NCBI GenBank assembly: GCA_902796965.1
Contig: CADBRA010000049.1
Location: forward strand, 1-58,151
Length of the DNA: 58,151 nt
DNA from: an uncultured Eubacteriales bacterium
GTDB taxonomy: Bacteria; Bacillota; Clostridia; Peptostreptococcales; Anaerovoracaceae
Direction of reading: 5' to 3'
The position numbers and the translations under genes were made by a program. This document shows positions 34,001 through 42,710 of this stretch, one piece after another (within the stretch, counting starts at the first letter, position 1; each line of letters begins with the position of its first letter). Under the pieces are notes generated by a model. The model did not search any database. It saw only the letters and a program-made list of their open reading frames with translations, and had not been told where the DNA came from.

Positions 34001-35279
34001 TTATCTTTATGCATTTCATATCCTGGCCGCCTATATCAAGTATGAAATCTACGTCAGGCATGAATTTCCTTGCGGCGCGATAGTGCGAAATCGTCTCGAC
34101 TTCGCCATAGTCGGCATTGAATGCTGCTTTTATCAGCCCTTCGCCGTATCCTGTCGTTACAGTATATGCTATGTAAAGGTCATCAGGCATCTTGCTGTAA
34201 AGATCTTTTAATATAGTCCTGGCCGATTCAAGCGGATTTCCATGATTGCCGGTATAAAATGTATAAAGAAGCCTGCCTTCGCTGTCAGTCAGGGCTGCCT
34301 TTGTCGTAGTCGATCCCGCGTCTATTCCGAGGAAAGCAGGGCCGCTCGCTTCCGAGAGCTCTGCTCTCTCAACTTTTTCTCTGGAGTGGCGTTCCCTGAA
34401 TTTCTCGTAGTCCTCTTCGTCCTTGAACAGAGGCTCGAGATATTTAGTATCAGTCTCAGCAGTGATATCCGGATCCTTGATTTTTTCGGCAAGCGCACGC
34501 AGACTTACAGACGGGTTCTTTCCCGCGAGATAAGCTGCTCCGAGTGCTACAAAGTACCTCGCATTGTCAGGGAAAATGACATTTTCCTCTTTGAGATTGA
34601 GAGTCTCGGTAAATCTCTTTCTGAGTTCCGATAAGAACGAAAGAGGGCCGCCGAGATATGCCACATTACCCTCGATCTTTCTGCCGCATGCGAGACCGCT
34701 TATGGTCTGATTGACTACTGCCTGGAAAATAGAGACAGCAAGGTCTTCTCTTGCGGCTCCTTCGTTGATGAGAGGCTGGATATCAGTCTTGGCGAACACT
34801 CCGCATCTCGCTGCGATAGGGTATATTGTTTTGTAGTGCTTCGCTGCTTCATTAAGTCCGTTAGCATCGGTGTTGAGCAGTACAGCCATCTGGTCTATGA
34901 ATGCGCCCGTGCCTCCCGCGCATGTGCCGTTCATTCTCTGCTCGACCGTATCGCCGTAGAATGTGATCTTTGCGTCTTCTCCGCCGAGCTCTATGACGAC
35001 ATCAGTCTGAGGTATGAGTCTCGAAACAGCCTCTGAAGAAGCTATTACCTCCTGAGCGAATGGTATGCCGAGGCTGTTTGAAAGAGACATTCCGCCTGAT
35101 CCCGTGATTGAAACCTGAGCATCACCGTCGTAGACACTGCATAAGTCGTCGAGCATGTCGCTGACCTTAGCGAATACACTCGACATATGCCTTTCGTATT
35201 TTTTGTATATGATGCTGCCGCTGTCGTCCAGCAGTACCATTTTTACTGTAGTAGAACCAACATCAATTCCAAGTTTCAC
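31017..35279 (-). CDS. Double-domain acyl-CoA dehydratase activase-related protein (BadF/HgdC + DUF2229)
   Basis: A 1420-residue cytoplasmic protein. Two ASKHA ATPase domains occur in tandem: residues 1-270 (GIDVGSTTVKMVLLD, ELGGEDAKI, CAGGTGAF near 118, ARCGVFAKTD) and about 315-580 (GIDAGSTTTKA, DIGGQDMKC, ACSSGCGSF near 436, RCTVFMNSK). Each has the two cysteines that in HgdC hold a bridging [4Fe-4S] cluster. The rest is a DUF2229/2-hydroxyglutaryl-CoA dehydratase-like region. HgdC-type activators inject an electron into radical dehydratases using ATP. No dehydratase is nearby. The start is GTG 35279 after GGGGGAT. Confidence 0.92.
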   Translation of the reverse strand: MKLGIDVGSTTVKMVLLDDSGSIIYKKYERHMSSVFAKVSDMLDDLCSVYDGDAQVSITGSGGMSLSNSLGIPFAQEVIASSEAVSRLIPQTDVVIELGGEDAKITFYGDTVEQRMNGTCAGGTGAFIDQMAVLLNTDANGLNEAAKHYKTIYPIAARCGVFAKTDIQPLINEGAAREDLAVSIFQAVVNQTISGLACGRKIEGNVAYLGGPLSFLSELRKRFTETLNLKEENVIFPDNARYFVALGAAYLAGKNPSVSLRALAEKIKDPDITAETDTKYLEPLFKDEEDYEKFRERHSREKVERAELSEASGPAFLGIDAGSTTTKAALTDSEGRLLYTFYTGNHGNPLESARTILKDLYSKMPDDLYIAYTVTTGYGEGLIKAAFNADYGEVETISHYRAARKFMPDVDFILDIGGQDMKCIKIKDGAVYDIVLNEACSSGCGSFIETYAKSVDMGVEQFAEEALESSHPVDLGTRCTVFMNSKVKQAQKEGADIADISAGLSYSVIRNALYKVIKLRDVSEAGENIIVQGGTFLNESVLRSIEKILGRNVVRPDIAGVMGAYGAALIGTDRYSGNGVSSVLNAEQLEAFSVKNKFARCGKCENNCQLTINIFNDGSRFITGNRCERGAGKQVQKKDEYNLFKYKYERLFDYYKPLDPADARRGIIGIPRVLNMHENYPFWFTFLTKLGFRVVLSPASTKEIYEMGMETISSDTACYPAKLVHGHVQWLVDSGVKTIFYPSLNYELIEDKSANNHYNCPIVAMYPEVIAGNMDEVLAENHVTLMHPFLPYYDDKRLKERLFEEFRSYGVSRKEISAAVDAGRKEDRKFKQDVYDRGTEILDYVEKKGKHAVILAGRPYHLDPEINHGIDQVIASFGFAVLTESSVAGRSDLKRPVRVLDQWMYHSRLYKAADFAGTRDDIDLVQLTSFGCGLDAVTTDEVQEILTQHNKLYTLIKIDEGTNLGAVRIRIRSLKAAIEERKEHDLHSTPEIKPFERVVFTREMRENYTLLMPQMAPMQFDLMQTAFNNSGYNVDLLPVVDKDAVDTGLKYINNDACYPTIITLGSILNTLKSGKYDLNKTAVIMTQTGGGCRASNYIALLRKALKENGMGQVPVVSINYVGLEKNPGMKFSVKMLYGILYATLYGDLFMRLVNATHPYEAEKGSVDRLYHKWNEIARQNVIDRNFKTFKRNVKQIVKEFDEIPLRDVRKPKIGVVGEILVKYHPNANNNIVQIIEEEGGEAVVPDLLDFFMYCMKNYEFNYKEMAGSYAWYKGSKIGIDAINHYRNVVVKELGKSRRFEPPLHVDKIAEKAEKVTSLGTQCGEGWLLAGEMTELLDSGVENIVCLQPFACLPNHVTGKGMIRPLRKLNPKSNIVAIDYDPGASNVNQLNRIKLMMTTAHRNLEQEIEQEKQNANEKGVI

Positions 35280-35831
35280 TAATATTATCCCCCGTAATCA
35301 TATATTGAATTCCAGTTCCTTCATTATATATGTGAACTGCCGCCCACCTAAAGGCAGGAGGCTTCCATAAGGTGCTTATGCCCCTTAATTTAAGAAATTT
35401 GAAATTTGAAGTTTCCGCTCGTTGCCAGATATCTTTATTATTACAGGCGTGTCCGCTTCGCATATACCTTATAGGATATATACAAAGCTGATTTTTGAGC
35501 AATTCATAAAACAGTCTGAAGATCATTTTATAAATTGCTGTTTTAGCGGAAACCGTGATTTCAGCTTCAATGTTTTTTACCCTATCATTGATAATATAAT
35601 CTGTACAAAAGCTGGGAAGAGTTCAAAAAACAAAAGCATGCCCCTGTAATGCTGGGGTCCGTGATTTGTACGCATGAGACAAAATAAGCCCGGAAGCTGT
35701 TCTTTTACCGGATGATACGCTGCAAAACGTAAATACGGTGTTGTCATGACTGGTTATACCACGGCAGAAGTCATCAGAACAGCATCAGGCACAGATTATC
35801 TGTCGGTTATAGTTATTTAAAAGCTTTGCGT
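35280..35831. other. Gene-free region upstream of the activase
   Basis: About 550 bp containing the IS605-end-like segment at 35333, an inverted repeat at 35498-35539 (AGCAATTCATAAAA / TTTTATAAATTGCT, 13 of 14 positions) and CCCC-TGTAATGCT-GGGG near 35640. No gene or convincing promoter is seen. Confidence 0.5.
35333..35395 (+). mobile_element. IS605/TnpB-element right-end-like remnant
   Basis: GCCGCCCACCTAAAGGC followed by AGGAGGCTTC and the hairpin TAAGG...CCTTA resembles the conserved 3' end (guide-RNA scaffold region) of IS605-family elements, where a CCTAAAGG hairpin precedes GGCTTC. No tnpA or tnpB is present here. Based on remembered pattern only. Confidence 0.3.
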
Positions 35832-35861
35832 AAAAAATACGGCTGTCGTTAAACAGCCGTA
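35832..35861 (-). terminator. Intrinsic terminator of the 35892 gene
   Basis: ACGGCTGT-CGTTAA-ACAGCCGT, 8 bp, followed on the minus strand by ATTTTTTA. Confidence 0.85.
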
Positions 35862-35891
35862 CAAGAATTCATTTAAGATAATTCCTATGAC

Positions 35892-36281
35892 TTAAAGATC
35901 CTTGAGAATTTCATCGTCGTCTTCAGTGGCAGCGAAATCCATGTCATCGGGGATTTCAGCATCAACAACTTCAACTCCGAGATCATCTATTCCTACGCTT
36001 TCCTTTTCTGTCTCGAGCTTTGAGATATCACTATAGGCGGAGTCTATTTGTTTGCAGATTTCAACGATGCTTTCATCAAATGGGCTGCCGTTTTTATACT
36101 GCTCATAGACGAGTTTGCCAATATTGAACTTGCCGGATCTGATCTCTTTTTCTTTTCTTCTGATATTAGCTGAGATCTTGCTCGATTCAGTGAATTCGCC
36201 AACCTTCTGTGCGATTGATTTTCCAAATTTTCCGACATTCTGAGCAGCTACTTTTCCTGCGTCGCTTACATCAATAGCCAT
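35892..36281 (-). CDS. Small helical protein of unknown function downstream of rnpB
   Basis: A 129-residue, mostly helical, highly charged protein that I do not recognise. It starts MAIDVSDAGKVAAQNVGKFG; a middle segment with KEKEIRSGKFNIGKLVYEQ and ICKQIDSAYSDISKLETEKE looks coiled-coil; the last 30 residues are strongly acidic (DDMDFAATEDDDEILKDL). ATG 36281 has AAGGAGG upstream; the frame extends into RNase P RNA but that is not coding. The start is only about 30 nt from the rnpB 3' end, so they may share a transcript. Its own terminator follows. Confidence 0.8.
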   Translation of the reverse strand: MAIDVSDAGKVAAQNVGKFGKSIAQKVGEFTESSKISANIRRKEKEIRSGKFNIGKLVYEQYKNGSPFDESIVEICKQIDSAYSDISKLETEKESVGIDDLGVEVVDAEIPDDMDFAATEDDDEILKDL

Positions 36282-36309
36282 ATGCTGTACCTCCTTTAAA
36301 AAATATCTG

Positions 36310-36654
36310 TGAGCAAGTCTGTAAGCCGAGTTCTGTATCAAACGATCATCTTTCTCGTCACAGCGTTGCCGCTGCGCTCAAGCGACCTACCATATAAGGC
36401 CGACGACGGGCCGCCGTCATGAATGGCCTGTTCTTGGTCTTGCTCCGGGTGGGGTTTACATGGACGCGCTTCGTTGCCGAAGCGCCGGTGGGCTCTTGCC
36501 CCGCCTTTTCACCCTTACCGCAAAGCGGCGGTATATTTCTGCTGCACTTTCCCTGAAGTCGCCTTCGCCGGACGTTATCCGGCACCCTTGCCCTGCGGAG
36601 CTCGGACTTTCCTCATCATACGCGTAGTATGACGCGATCGTCTGACTTACTCAC
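36310..36654 (-). ncRNA. rnpB: RNase P RNA, class A
   Basis: On the minus strand the 5' end GTGAGTAAGTC pairs with GACTTGCTCAC at the 3' end (P1). Conserved blocks follow in order: GAGGAAAGTCCGAGCTCC, GCAGGGCAAGGGTGCC, AAGGGTGAAAAGGC, then GCAAGACCAAGAACAGG, and near the 3' end ACAGAACTCGGCTTACAGAC. These are the universally conserved P4 strands and neighbours of bacterial RNase P RNA, which matures tRNA 5' ends. The length is about 345 nt. ORFs overlapping it are artefacts. Confidence 0.95.
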
Positions 36655-36758
36655 ATATATTAAAAGTATATCAGAAAATGTTTTTTATTAAAAGAATATG
36701 CCTGTAAAAACATCTCTTAAATTATGGATGATGCAGAAATGTGATGCAAGAATCATCG

Positions 36759-37547
36759 TCATATGAACGGGTTTATATCTGATTTTGAAGCGATGACTTC
36801 GGATTTTTCGCCGAGTTCTTCTCTTAGAAGCGATGCCATGTTTTCGGCGAACAGAAATTCTGTGCCGTAGTGGCCTGCATCGATCACGCAGAAGCCGATA
36901 TCGCTTATGTGTCTCGCTTCGTGATATTTCACATCGCCTGTTATATAGACATCTGCACCGTTTTCCGCTGCGTCATCGGCAAATTCTGCTCCGGCTCCTG
37001 TGCATAGCCCGACAAGTCTGACATATTCCGGTTTTATGCCGGCGATCCTCATTCCGTCTGCTCCGCAGACATCAGCAAGTCTTTTTTGAAATACATCGAA
37101 TGGTACAGGCTCGCTGTAGCGTCCGTAGCGTCCCATTCCGGCTTCGGGATCATCATCGTCAGGATACATCGGTACGATGTCGTTCAGCATCAGCTTTTCG
37201 GCAAGGTCCTGATTCGTTCCGCGGGGCGCCGAATCGAATGAAGTGTGTGCCGAATACACCGATATACCGTTTTGGATGAGCCTTATAATCTGTGCTCCCT
37301 CAGGGTCGTCATCTCTTATCGTGTTGATCTTGCTGAAAATCAGAGGGTGGTGTGTCACGATAAGCTGTACGTTATTTTCGACAGCTTCATCGACTACGCT
37401 GCTCTCTATTTCGAGACAAGTGAGTATCTTGCTGACTTTTGCGTCGGCATCCGTCAATATCTGGATTCCGCTGTTGTCCCATGATTCCTGAAGTCGTTCG
37501 GGAGCCTGTTTTCTTATAGCTTCCAGAGCTTCTCTGATATCTGTCAT
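36759..37547 (-). CDS. NIF3 family dinuclear metal protein (DUF34), lacking the insertion domain
   Basis: A 262-residue NIF3/DUF34 protein. Metal ligands are in VTHHPLIFSKI, SAHTSFD (Asp/His) and the C-terminal DAGHYGTEF. The family forms hexameric rings with a di-metal site; a GTP cyclohydrolase I-like or metal-chaperone role has been proposed. Bacillus YqfO carries an extra PII/CutA-like domain of about 110 residues in the middle; here only the short sequence around GMGRYGRYSEP occupies that place. GGAGTG precedes ATG 37547. It follows trmK, as in most Bacillota. Confidence 0.93.
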   Translation of the reverse strand: MTDIREALEAIRKQAPERLQESWDNSGIQILTDADAKVSKILTCLEIESSVVDEAVENNVQLIVTHHPLIFSKINTIRDDDPEGAQIIRLIQNGISVYSAHTSFDSAPRGTNQDLAEKLMLNDIVPMYPDDDDPEAGMGRYGRYSEPVPFDVFQKRLADVCGADGMRIAGIKPEYVRLVGLCTGAGAEFADDAAENGADVYITGDVKYHEARHISDIGFCVIDAGHYGTEFLFAENMASLLREELGEKSEVIASKSDINPFI

Positions 37548-37565
37548 ATTTCACTCCATCATGTA

Positions 37566-38333
37566 TCATTTATGTCCGGCTGCTTTTCGGATTTCAGAAA
37601 AGGCGGAAAGCCGTTCTTCTGCTCTTTTCTTTCCGGCTTCTGCGTGCGCGGAGCGCCCGTTTTCATTAATGTTGTCGATTACAAGCTGCTCGAGCCGGCA
37701 CTTGTAATCGAGGTAGTCGCGATACTTTCCTGTAAGCGCATACATTACAGGCAGCTCGTCGTAGATTTTTTCACTGAAACCGAGTTTTTTTTCAAGCTCT
37801 TTTACTATTGACTCTGTTTCTTTTTCGCGGCTGTTCAGCAGTCCGGTGCGTTTAGCTGTGATTATTTCACAGAATCTTCTGTCTTCGACTGCGATTTCTT
37901 CGGAGACGATTGTGAAGTTTTCATTATTACGCAGGAAATGCCTGAGAGAACTGCTGTGGTTTCTCGGCTGAAGTATAAGCATGCCGGCCTTTGAGGCAGT
38001 TTCGGATCCCCGCGCCAGTATCTTCGAAATCAGTATGCCGCCCATGCCGGCGATTATTATGTCGTCAGCTTCTCCGGGACTGACGGCTGAGAGTCCGTCA
38101 CCTATGCGCAGATCGGGCTTGAAGCCGGGCAGGTAGTGTTCAAAATTGGCTGCGGCTTTCGCGAGAGGCCCTTCGTTTATATCTGTGAGAATTACTCTGT
38201 CCGTGATGCCCGAGCTTATGAGATATATCGGAATATATCCGTGGTCTGTTCCGATGTCAGCCGTCCTGTCGTCTTCTCTGATGTGGTCGGCGATTGTCTG
38301 CATGCGCTCTGAAAGCTTTATTTTTGAGCTCAT
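37566..38333 (-). CDS. trmK: tRNA (adenine-N1)-methyltransferase TrmK (m1A22)
   Basis: A 255-residue class I SAM methyltransferase that modifies A22 of some tRNAs. SAM motif I is ADIGTDHGYIPIYL (about 25-38), with TDINEGPLAKA and the catalytic-site region IIAGMGGILIS. The C-terminal helical coiled-coil is present. ATG 38333 overlaps the rpoD stop (TAATG). Position between rpoD and nif3 is the standard order. Confidence 0.95.
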   Translation of the reverse strand: MSSKIKLSERMQTIADHIREDDRTADIGTDHGYIPIYLISSGITDRVILTDINEGPLAKAAANFEHYLPGFKPDLRIGDGLSAVSPGEADDIIIAGMGGILISKILARGSETASKAGMLILQPRNHSSSLRHFLRNNENFTIVSEEIAVEDRRFCEIITAKRTGLLNSREKETESIVKELEKKLGFSEKIYDELPVMYALTGKYRDYLDYKCRLEQLVIDNINENGRSAHAEAGKKRAEERLSAFSEIRKAAGHK

Positions 38334-39448
38334 TACAGATAGTCCCTGAGTTTTTTGCTGCGGCTCGGATGTCTGAGTTTTCTCAGAGCCTTTGCTTCTA
38401 TCTGCCTGATGCGTTCTCTGGTGACATCGAACTCACGGCCGACTTCCTCCAGCGTGCGTGCTCTTCCATCTTCGAGGCCGAATCTGAGCTTTAGTACTTT
38501 CTGCTCTCTGTCGGTGAGTGTTTCAAGAACTTCTTCAAGCTGATCCTTGAGCATTGAATATGCAGCCGCATCGGCTGGTGCGGGAGCATCGTCGTCAGGA
38601 ATGAAATCGCCGAGATGACTGTCCTCTTCTTCGCCGATAGGGGTTTCAAGTGAAACAGGCTCCTGTGCAATTTTCAGTATATCTCTGACCTTTTCGACAG
38701 GCATTTTCATCTCTTCAGCGATCTCCTCGGGCGTCGGCTCTCTGCCAAGTTCCTGAAGCAGCTGTCGTGAAACCCTTATGAGTTTGTTTATCGTTTCAAC
38801 CATGTGTACAGGAATTCGTATTGTCCTCGCCTGATCAGCGATTGATCTTGTGATTGCCTGTCTGATCCACCATGTGGCATATGTGCTGAATTTATATCCC
38901 TTGCGCCAGTCGAATTTGTCAACTGCCTTTATCAGACCGAGATTGCCTTCTTGTATAAGGTCGAGAAAAAGCATGCCTCTGCCTACATAGCGCTTTGCTA
39001 TGCTTACTACAAGACGCAGATTAGCCTCGCAGAGTCTTTTCTTCGCCCATTCGTCGCCATGCTCCATGCGCTTGGCAAGTTCGATCTCTTCCTCTGCTGT
39101 AAGAAGAGATACTTTTCCTATCTCTTTCAGATACATTCGTATAGGATCGTCAACAGCGATGCCTTTTGACATCGTCTCTTCAAATGTGTCTGCCTTGCTT
39201 TTGCCGTCGGCGGAGTCACTGCTGCTGTCTTCTTTCTTCTCGGGTTTTGTGCTGCCTGAGACAATCTCGATTCCGTTTGCTACAAAGAGGTCATAAAGAC
39301 TTTCAACCTGATCCTTGTCTATATCGACGTTGTACAGCTTGTCAGCTACTTCCTGGTATGTCAGGCTTCCTTCCTTCTTGCCCTTTTCAAGCAGACCGTC
39401 TATTATTTCCTGCAGCTGCTTTCCTGATATAACTTTGCTGTTAGCCAC
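38333..39448 (-). CDS. rpoD: RNA polymerase primary sigma factor SigA/RpoD
   Basis: A 371-residue group 1 sigma factor. Region 1.1 (first 80 residues) is followed by an acidic/serine linker, region 1.2 ([16 protein letters not shown]), region 2 ([20 protein letters not shown] and [17 protein letters not shown]), region 3 and region 4.2 ([20 protein letters not shown]). These predict recognition of TTGACA/TATAAT, as seen upstream of alaS and his. The start codon is GTG 39448 with GGGGAG upstream. It is 6 nt from dnaG in the macromolecular synthesis operon. Confidence 0.97.
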   Translation of the reverse strand: MANSKVISGKQLQEIIDGLLEKGKKEGSLTYQEVADKLYNVDIDKDQVESLYDLFVANGIEIVSGSTKPEKKEDSSSDSADGKSKADTFEETMSKGIAVDDPIRMYLKEIGKVSLLTAEEEIELAKRMEHGDEWAKKRLCEANLRLVVSIAKRYVGRGMLFLDLIQEGNLGLIKAVDKFDWRKGYKFSTYATWWIRQAITRSIADQARTIRIPVHMVETINKLIRVSRQLLQELGREPTPEEIAEEMKMPVEKVRDILKIAQEPVSLETPIGEEEDSHLGDFIPDDDAPAPADAAAYSMLKDQLEEVLETLTDREQKVLKLRFGLEDGRARTLEEVGREFDVTRERIRQIEAKALRKLRHPSRSKKLRDYL

Positions 39449-39454
39449 TGGTGA

Positions 39455-41215
39455 TCACTCCCCTGTATTGCTTCTGAGATGCTGAATCTCGGCGTTAATA
39501 TTTTTCATCTGAACCATTATCTCCGTGATTCGCGTATCGTCATCTTCGGACAGAAGCTTTAATTCGCTGTTCAGATATTCGCTTTTCTTTCTTAGTTCTT
39601 TTTCTCTGATCGTTCTGATGCATTCATCAAGGAGTACATCTGTCCCGCATTCGAGCGCCTTTGATTTTGTGATGGAGAGAAAAACTCGAGCATCGTCTGC
39701 GCCCATGCTGTCTGCTGCGGTATCTGCATCGAACGCCGCTTTTTCTTCTGAAAATTCTTTTATTGTGTTATATATTCTGAAACAGACAGGGTCTGTGAAA
39801 ATATAATCGTACTTTGATATCAATGCGATACTCGACGGGTCTTTTGAGGCAATCCCGATCAGCATATGCTGAAGACGCAGATCTTCATCTGAAGTATGAT
39901 TTTCAGCTTCAGCATGCTCCTGACGCACAGGCCTGATCTGTTCATAAGCCTGTCTGCCGCTCTGTGCCTGACGTATTTCTGCTCTCAGCGCACCCTCCTG
40001 TATCCAGGTTTCATCTGTGATTTTCTTGATGTACAGTTCTGCTTCTGCAGGGCTGATGCCGGCGAGAACGCGTGCCGCGCCTTTTATATACCCCAGTCTT
40101 CCTTGTTCAGTACTCGTATCATTAAGAGATTTTTCGTGCTCAAGTTTGTAGTCGACATAAGGCAGGGCATTTTCAATGAGCTTCTCAAATGCTTCTTTTC
40201 CGTGTTTTCTTATGAATTCATCAGGATCCTTGCCGTCAGGTACATGTAGCACTTTAACGTCAAGCCCGGCGTTTCTGATTACTTCTATGCCGCGCAGAGC
40301 TGCTGATCTGCCGGCGCTGTCAGCGTCGTATGACAGAACGATGTGTTTTGTGTATCTGCCGAGCATGCTGCACTGAGCCGGCGTAAGGGCTGTTCCGAGT
40401 GTGGCTGCTGTATATGTGACGCCGCTTTGGTAGAGAGATACCATATCCATGTATCCTTCGACTATGACCGCGCAGTCTTTTTGTCTGATGCTGTCCCGCG
40501 TCAGGTTAAGTCCAAAGAGATTATCTCTTTTTGAAAACACTATAGATTCAGGCGAGTTGAGGTATTTAGGCTCGCCGGATCCTATTATTCTGCCGCCGAA
40601 TCCTATCACCTTGCCTCTCGTGTTAATTATTGGAAATATGACGCGGCCTCTGAATTTATCATAATAGTTTCCTTTTGAATATGAGATGAGCCCGGCCTCA
40701 TAGAGGGAATGTTCGTCATATCCCTTTGATTTCATGTATTCGATAAGTGAATGCCATGAATCGGGAGCGAATCCGATTCCGAATTTCGAAATAGTCTTAA
40801 TATCCAGTCCCCGGTTCATGATGTAATCCCTGCCGGGATTGGGTCTGTCAGAAAGCTGGTGCAGAAAAAATACAGCGGCGTCGCGGTTCATCACGTAGAA
40901 CTTGTTTTTTCTGCTCTCGTTTGTAAAGCCGTAGTCATCGAGATTGATGCCGTACATGTCAGCCAGCTTCTGAAGCGCTGTTCTGAAATCGACATTTTCG
41001 ATCTTTTCTATAAACGTGATCACATCACCCGATTCACCGCAGCCGAAGCAGTGGAAAAACTGGCCTTTTTCAGATACGCTGAACGAGGGAGTCTTTTCGC
41101 TGTGAAAAGGACAGAGTCCCATGTAGTTCGATCCCGAACGCCTGAGTTTTACATAGCGTCCGACTACATCTACGATATTGCATCTGTTTTTTATTTCTTC
41201 AGCTGAATTAGCCAA
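39455..41215 (-). CDS. dnaG: DNA primase
   Basis: A 586-residue primase. The N-terminal CHC2 zinc ribbon has CPFHSEKTPSF and HCFGCGESGDV (about 35-62). The TOPRIM core contains VIVEGYMDMVSLYQSGV (about 254) and LSYDADSAGRSAALRG. The C-terminal DnaB-binding domain is divergent, as usual. The start is TTG 41215, after GGGGGATAACG. The N terminus is shorter than in Bacillus by a few residues. Confidence 0.96.
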   Translation of the reverse strand: MANSAEEIKNRCNIVDVVGRYVKLRRSGSNYMGLCPFHSEKTPSFSVSEKGQFFHCFGCGESGDVITFIEKIENVDFRTALQKLADMYGINLDDYGFTNESRKNKFYVMNRDAAVFFLHQLSDRPNPGRDYIMNRGLDIKTISKFGIGFAPDSWHSLIEYMKSKGYDEHSLYEAGLISYSKGNYYDKFRGRVIFPIINTRGKVIGFGGRIIGSGEPKYLNSPESIVFSKRDNLFGLNLTRDSIRQKDCAVIVEGYMDMVSLYQSGVTYTAATLGTALTPAQCSMLGRYTKHIVLSYDADSAGRSAALRGIEVIRNAGLDVKVLHVPDGKDPDEFIRKHGKEAFEKLIENALPYVDYKLEHEKSLNDTSTEQGRLGYIKGAARVLAGISPAEAELYIKKITDETWIQEGALRAEIRQAQSGRQAYEQIRPVRQEHAEAENHTSDEDLRLQHMLIGIASKDPSSIALISKYDYIFTDPVCFRIYNTIKEFSEEKAAFDADTAADSMGADDARVFLSITKSKALECGTDVLLDECIRTIREKELRKKSEYLNSELKLLSEDDDTRITEIMVQMKNINAEIQHLRSNTGE

Positions 41216-41347
41216 CGTTATCCCCCGTTAAAAAACGCCGGATAAAGAGACGCATCTGCCAGAATGCAGATACAAAAGATTATGCCTCAGCTCCGGCTGT
41301 TATCTTTGTTTCACTGGTTGCCGCAGACTTCCCGGGCGGTCTCACAT

Positions 41348-42388
41348 TCAGTCCGTTCTCACTATGTTGTCGGAAAGCCGCCAGCCCGAAGGCACGAACA
41401 GGTGCTTATACATCTTGATGGCGTATCTGTCAGTCATTCCGGCTATGTAGTCCTTGACGACCTCGTCTGTTCCGTAAATGTACAGCATTGCTATGTGTTC
41501 CTCCGGCATTTCATAAGGATGTTCGAGATAGAAATCATAGAGTGAATTTATGAGATGCTTTACCTTGAACATTTCGGCAACCTGCTTTACGACTTCACTC
41601 TTGTATACGTGTTCGAACATGAAATCGCGCAGTTTGTTCATATAGAAACCGCACTCTTCGCTTTGGACTATGTCTCCCGCTTTTTCACTCGATACGATCA
41701 TATCTGTCACAAGCGTGTTGATTCTCATACTGTGGTCACTGCCAAGGCATCTGACGCAGTCCCTGGGCAGATCATTTTCCGAAATCACGCCTGCCATGAC
41801 AGCATCGTCGATATCATGATTGATATAAGCGATTCTGTCGCTGATCCTCACGACCTTTCCCTCCATGGTAAACGGAATGCCGGGTCCGGAATGATTGAGG
41901 ATTCCGTCTCTGACTTCCGCTGTAAGATTTAGCCCAGGCTTACCGTCATGGCCTGTCTCAAGCACGTCAACAACTCTGAGGCTCTGTTCGTTGTGATGAA
42001 ATCCGTCAGGATAGCGCTCGTCCAGGTACTGCTCGCCATTATGGCCGAACGGTGTATGCCCGAGATCGTGACCGAGCGCAATTGCTTCTGTCAGATCCTC
42101 ATTGAGTCCGAGTCCTCTCGCTATAGTCCTTGAAATCTGCGCGACGTCAAGCGTATGCGTAAGCCTTGTGCTGAAATGATCACCTTCAGGAGAAAGAAAT
42201 ACCTGCGTTTTGTGCATCAGACGTCTTATCGCTTTTGTGTGGATGATTCTGTCTCTGTCTCTTTGAAATTCCGTCCGGATGTTACATGGTTTTTCCGCTC
42301 TCTGACGGCCGCGCGTTTCCGACGATTTTGTGCCCATATCTGAGAGAAGCTCGTACTCTCTTTCTTCCTGAAACTTTCTGTCAACCAA
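41348..42388 (-). CDS. Deoxyguanosinetriphosphate triphosphohydrolase-like protein
   Basis: A 346-residue HD-domain dNTPase. The HD metal ligands are in RLTHTLDVAQISRTIARGL and IALGHDLGHTPFGHNGE. Family members split dNTPs to deoxynucleoside and tripolyphosphate, often with allosteric dNTP control. RDRDRIIHTKAIRRLMHKTQVF is the usual N-terminal block. The start is TTG 42388, 8 nt after GGAGGC. It is the promoter-proximal gene of dgt-dnaG-rpoD-trmK-nif3. Confidence 0.94.
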   Translation of the reverse strand: MVDRKFQEEREYELLSDMGTKSSETRGRQRAEKPCNIRTEFQRDRDRIIHTKAIRRLMHKTQVFLSPEGDHFSTRLTHTLDVAQISRTIARGLGLNEDLTEAIALGHDLGHTPFGHNGEQYLDERYPDGFHHNEQSLRVVDVLETGHDGKPGLNLTAEVRDGILNHSGPGIPFTMEGKVVRISDRIAYINHDIDDAVMAGVISENDLPRDCVRCLGSDHSMRINTLVTDMIVSSEKAGDIVQSEECGFYMNKLRDFMFEHVYKSEVVKQVAEMFKVKHLINSLYDFYLEHPYEMPEEHIAMLYIYGTDEVVKDYIAGMTDRYAIKMYKHLFVPSGWRLSDNIVRTD

Positions 42389-42710
42389 ACTGAAGCCTCC
42401 GTGAAAAATCTAAAAATCCAAAATAATTATATCATAAAACACGATTTTTATGGCCGTATGAACAGCATTCAGTAATTATTATTCTTCGAAAGCATTCATT
42501 TTACAAGATCTTTGCCAGTAAATCACATTTGCCCCATGAATTTCACGAGCGCTCCGCGCACAAAAACGCTCCTACCGCACTGCGGAGACGTGTATAATAT
42601 CTGATAGCACGAAAACAAGCGCTTTAATCATAAATATTTAAACCATTAAGCAGAGGTTCAGAGCCGGAAAAGGCACATTTCAATCTGCTGCAGCTGTTCA
42701 GGAGGAAAAA
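42389..42710. other. Divergent intergenic region between dgt and a lipoprotein gene
   Basis: About 320 bp. GAGCGCTCCGCGC and CCGCACTGCGGAG (42550-42592) are further short GC-rich palindromic pieces. AT-rich ends probably hold the two divergent promoters, but I cannot name hexamers with confidence. Confidence 0.45.

Noticed and set aside
36358-36632. ORFs on both strands within 36.3-36.65 kb
   Set aside because: The segment is RNase P RNA; apparent reading frames are accidental.
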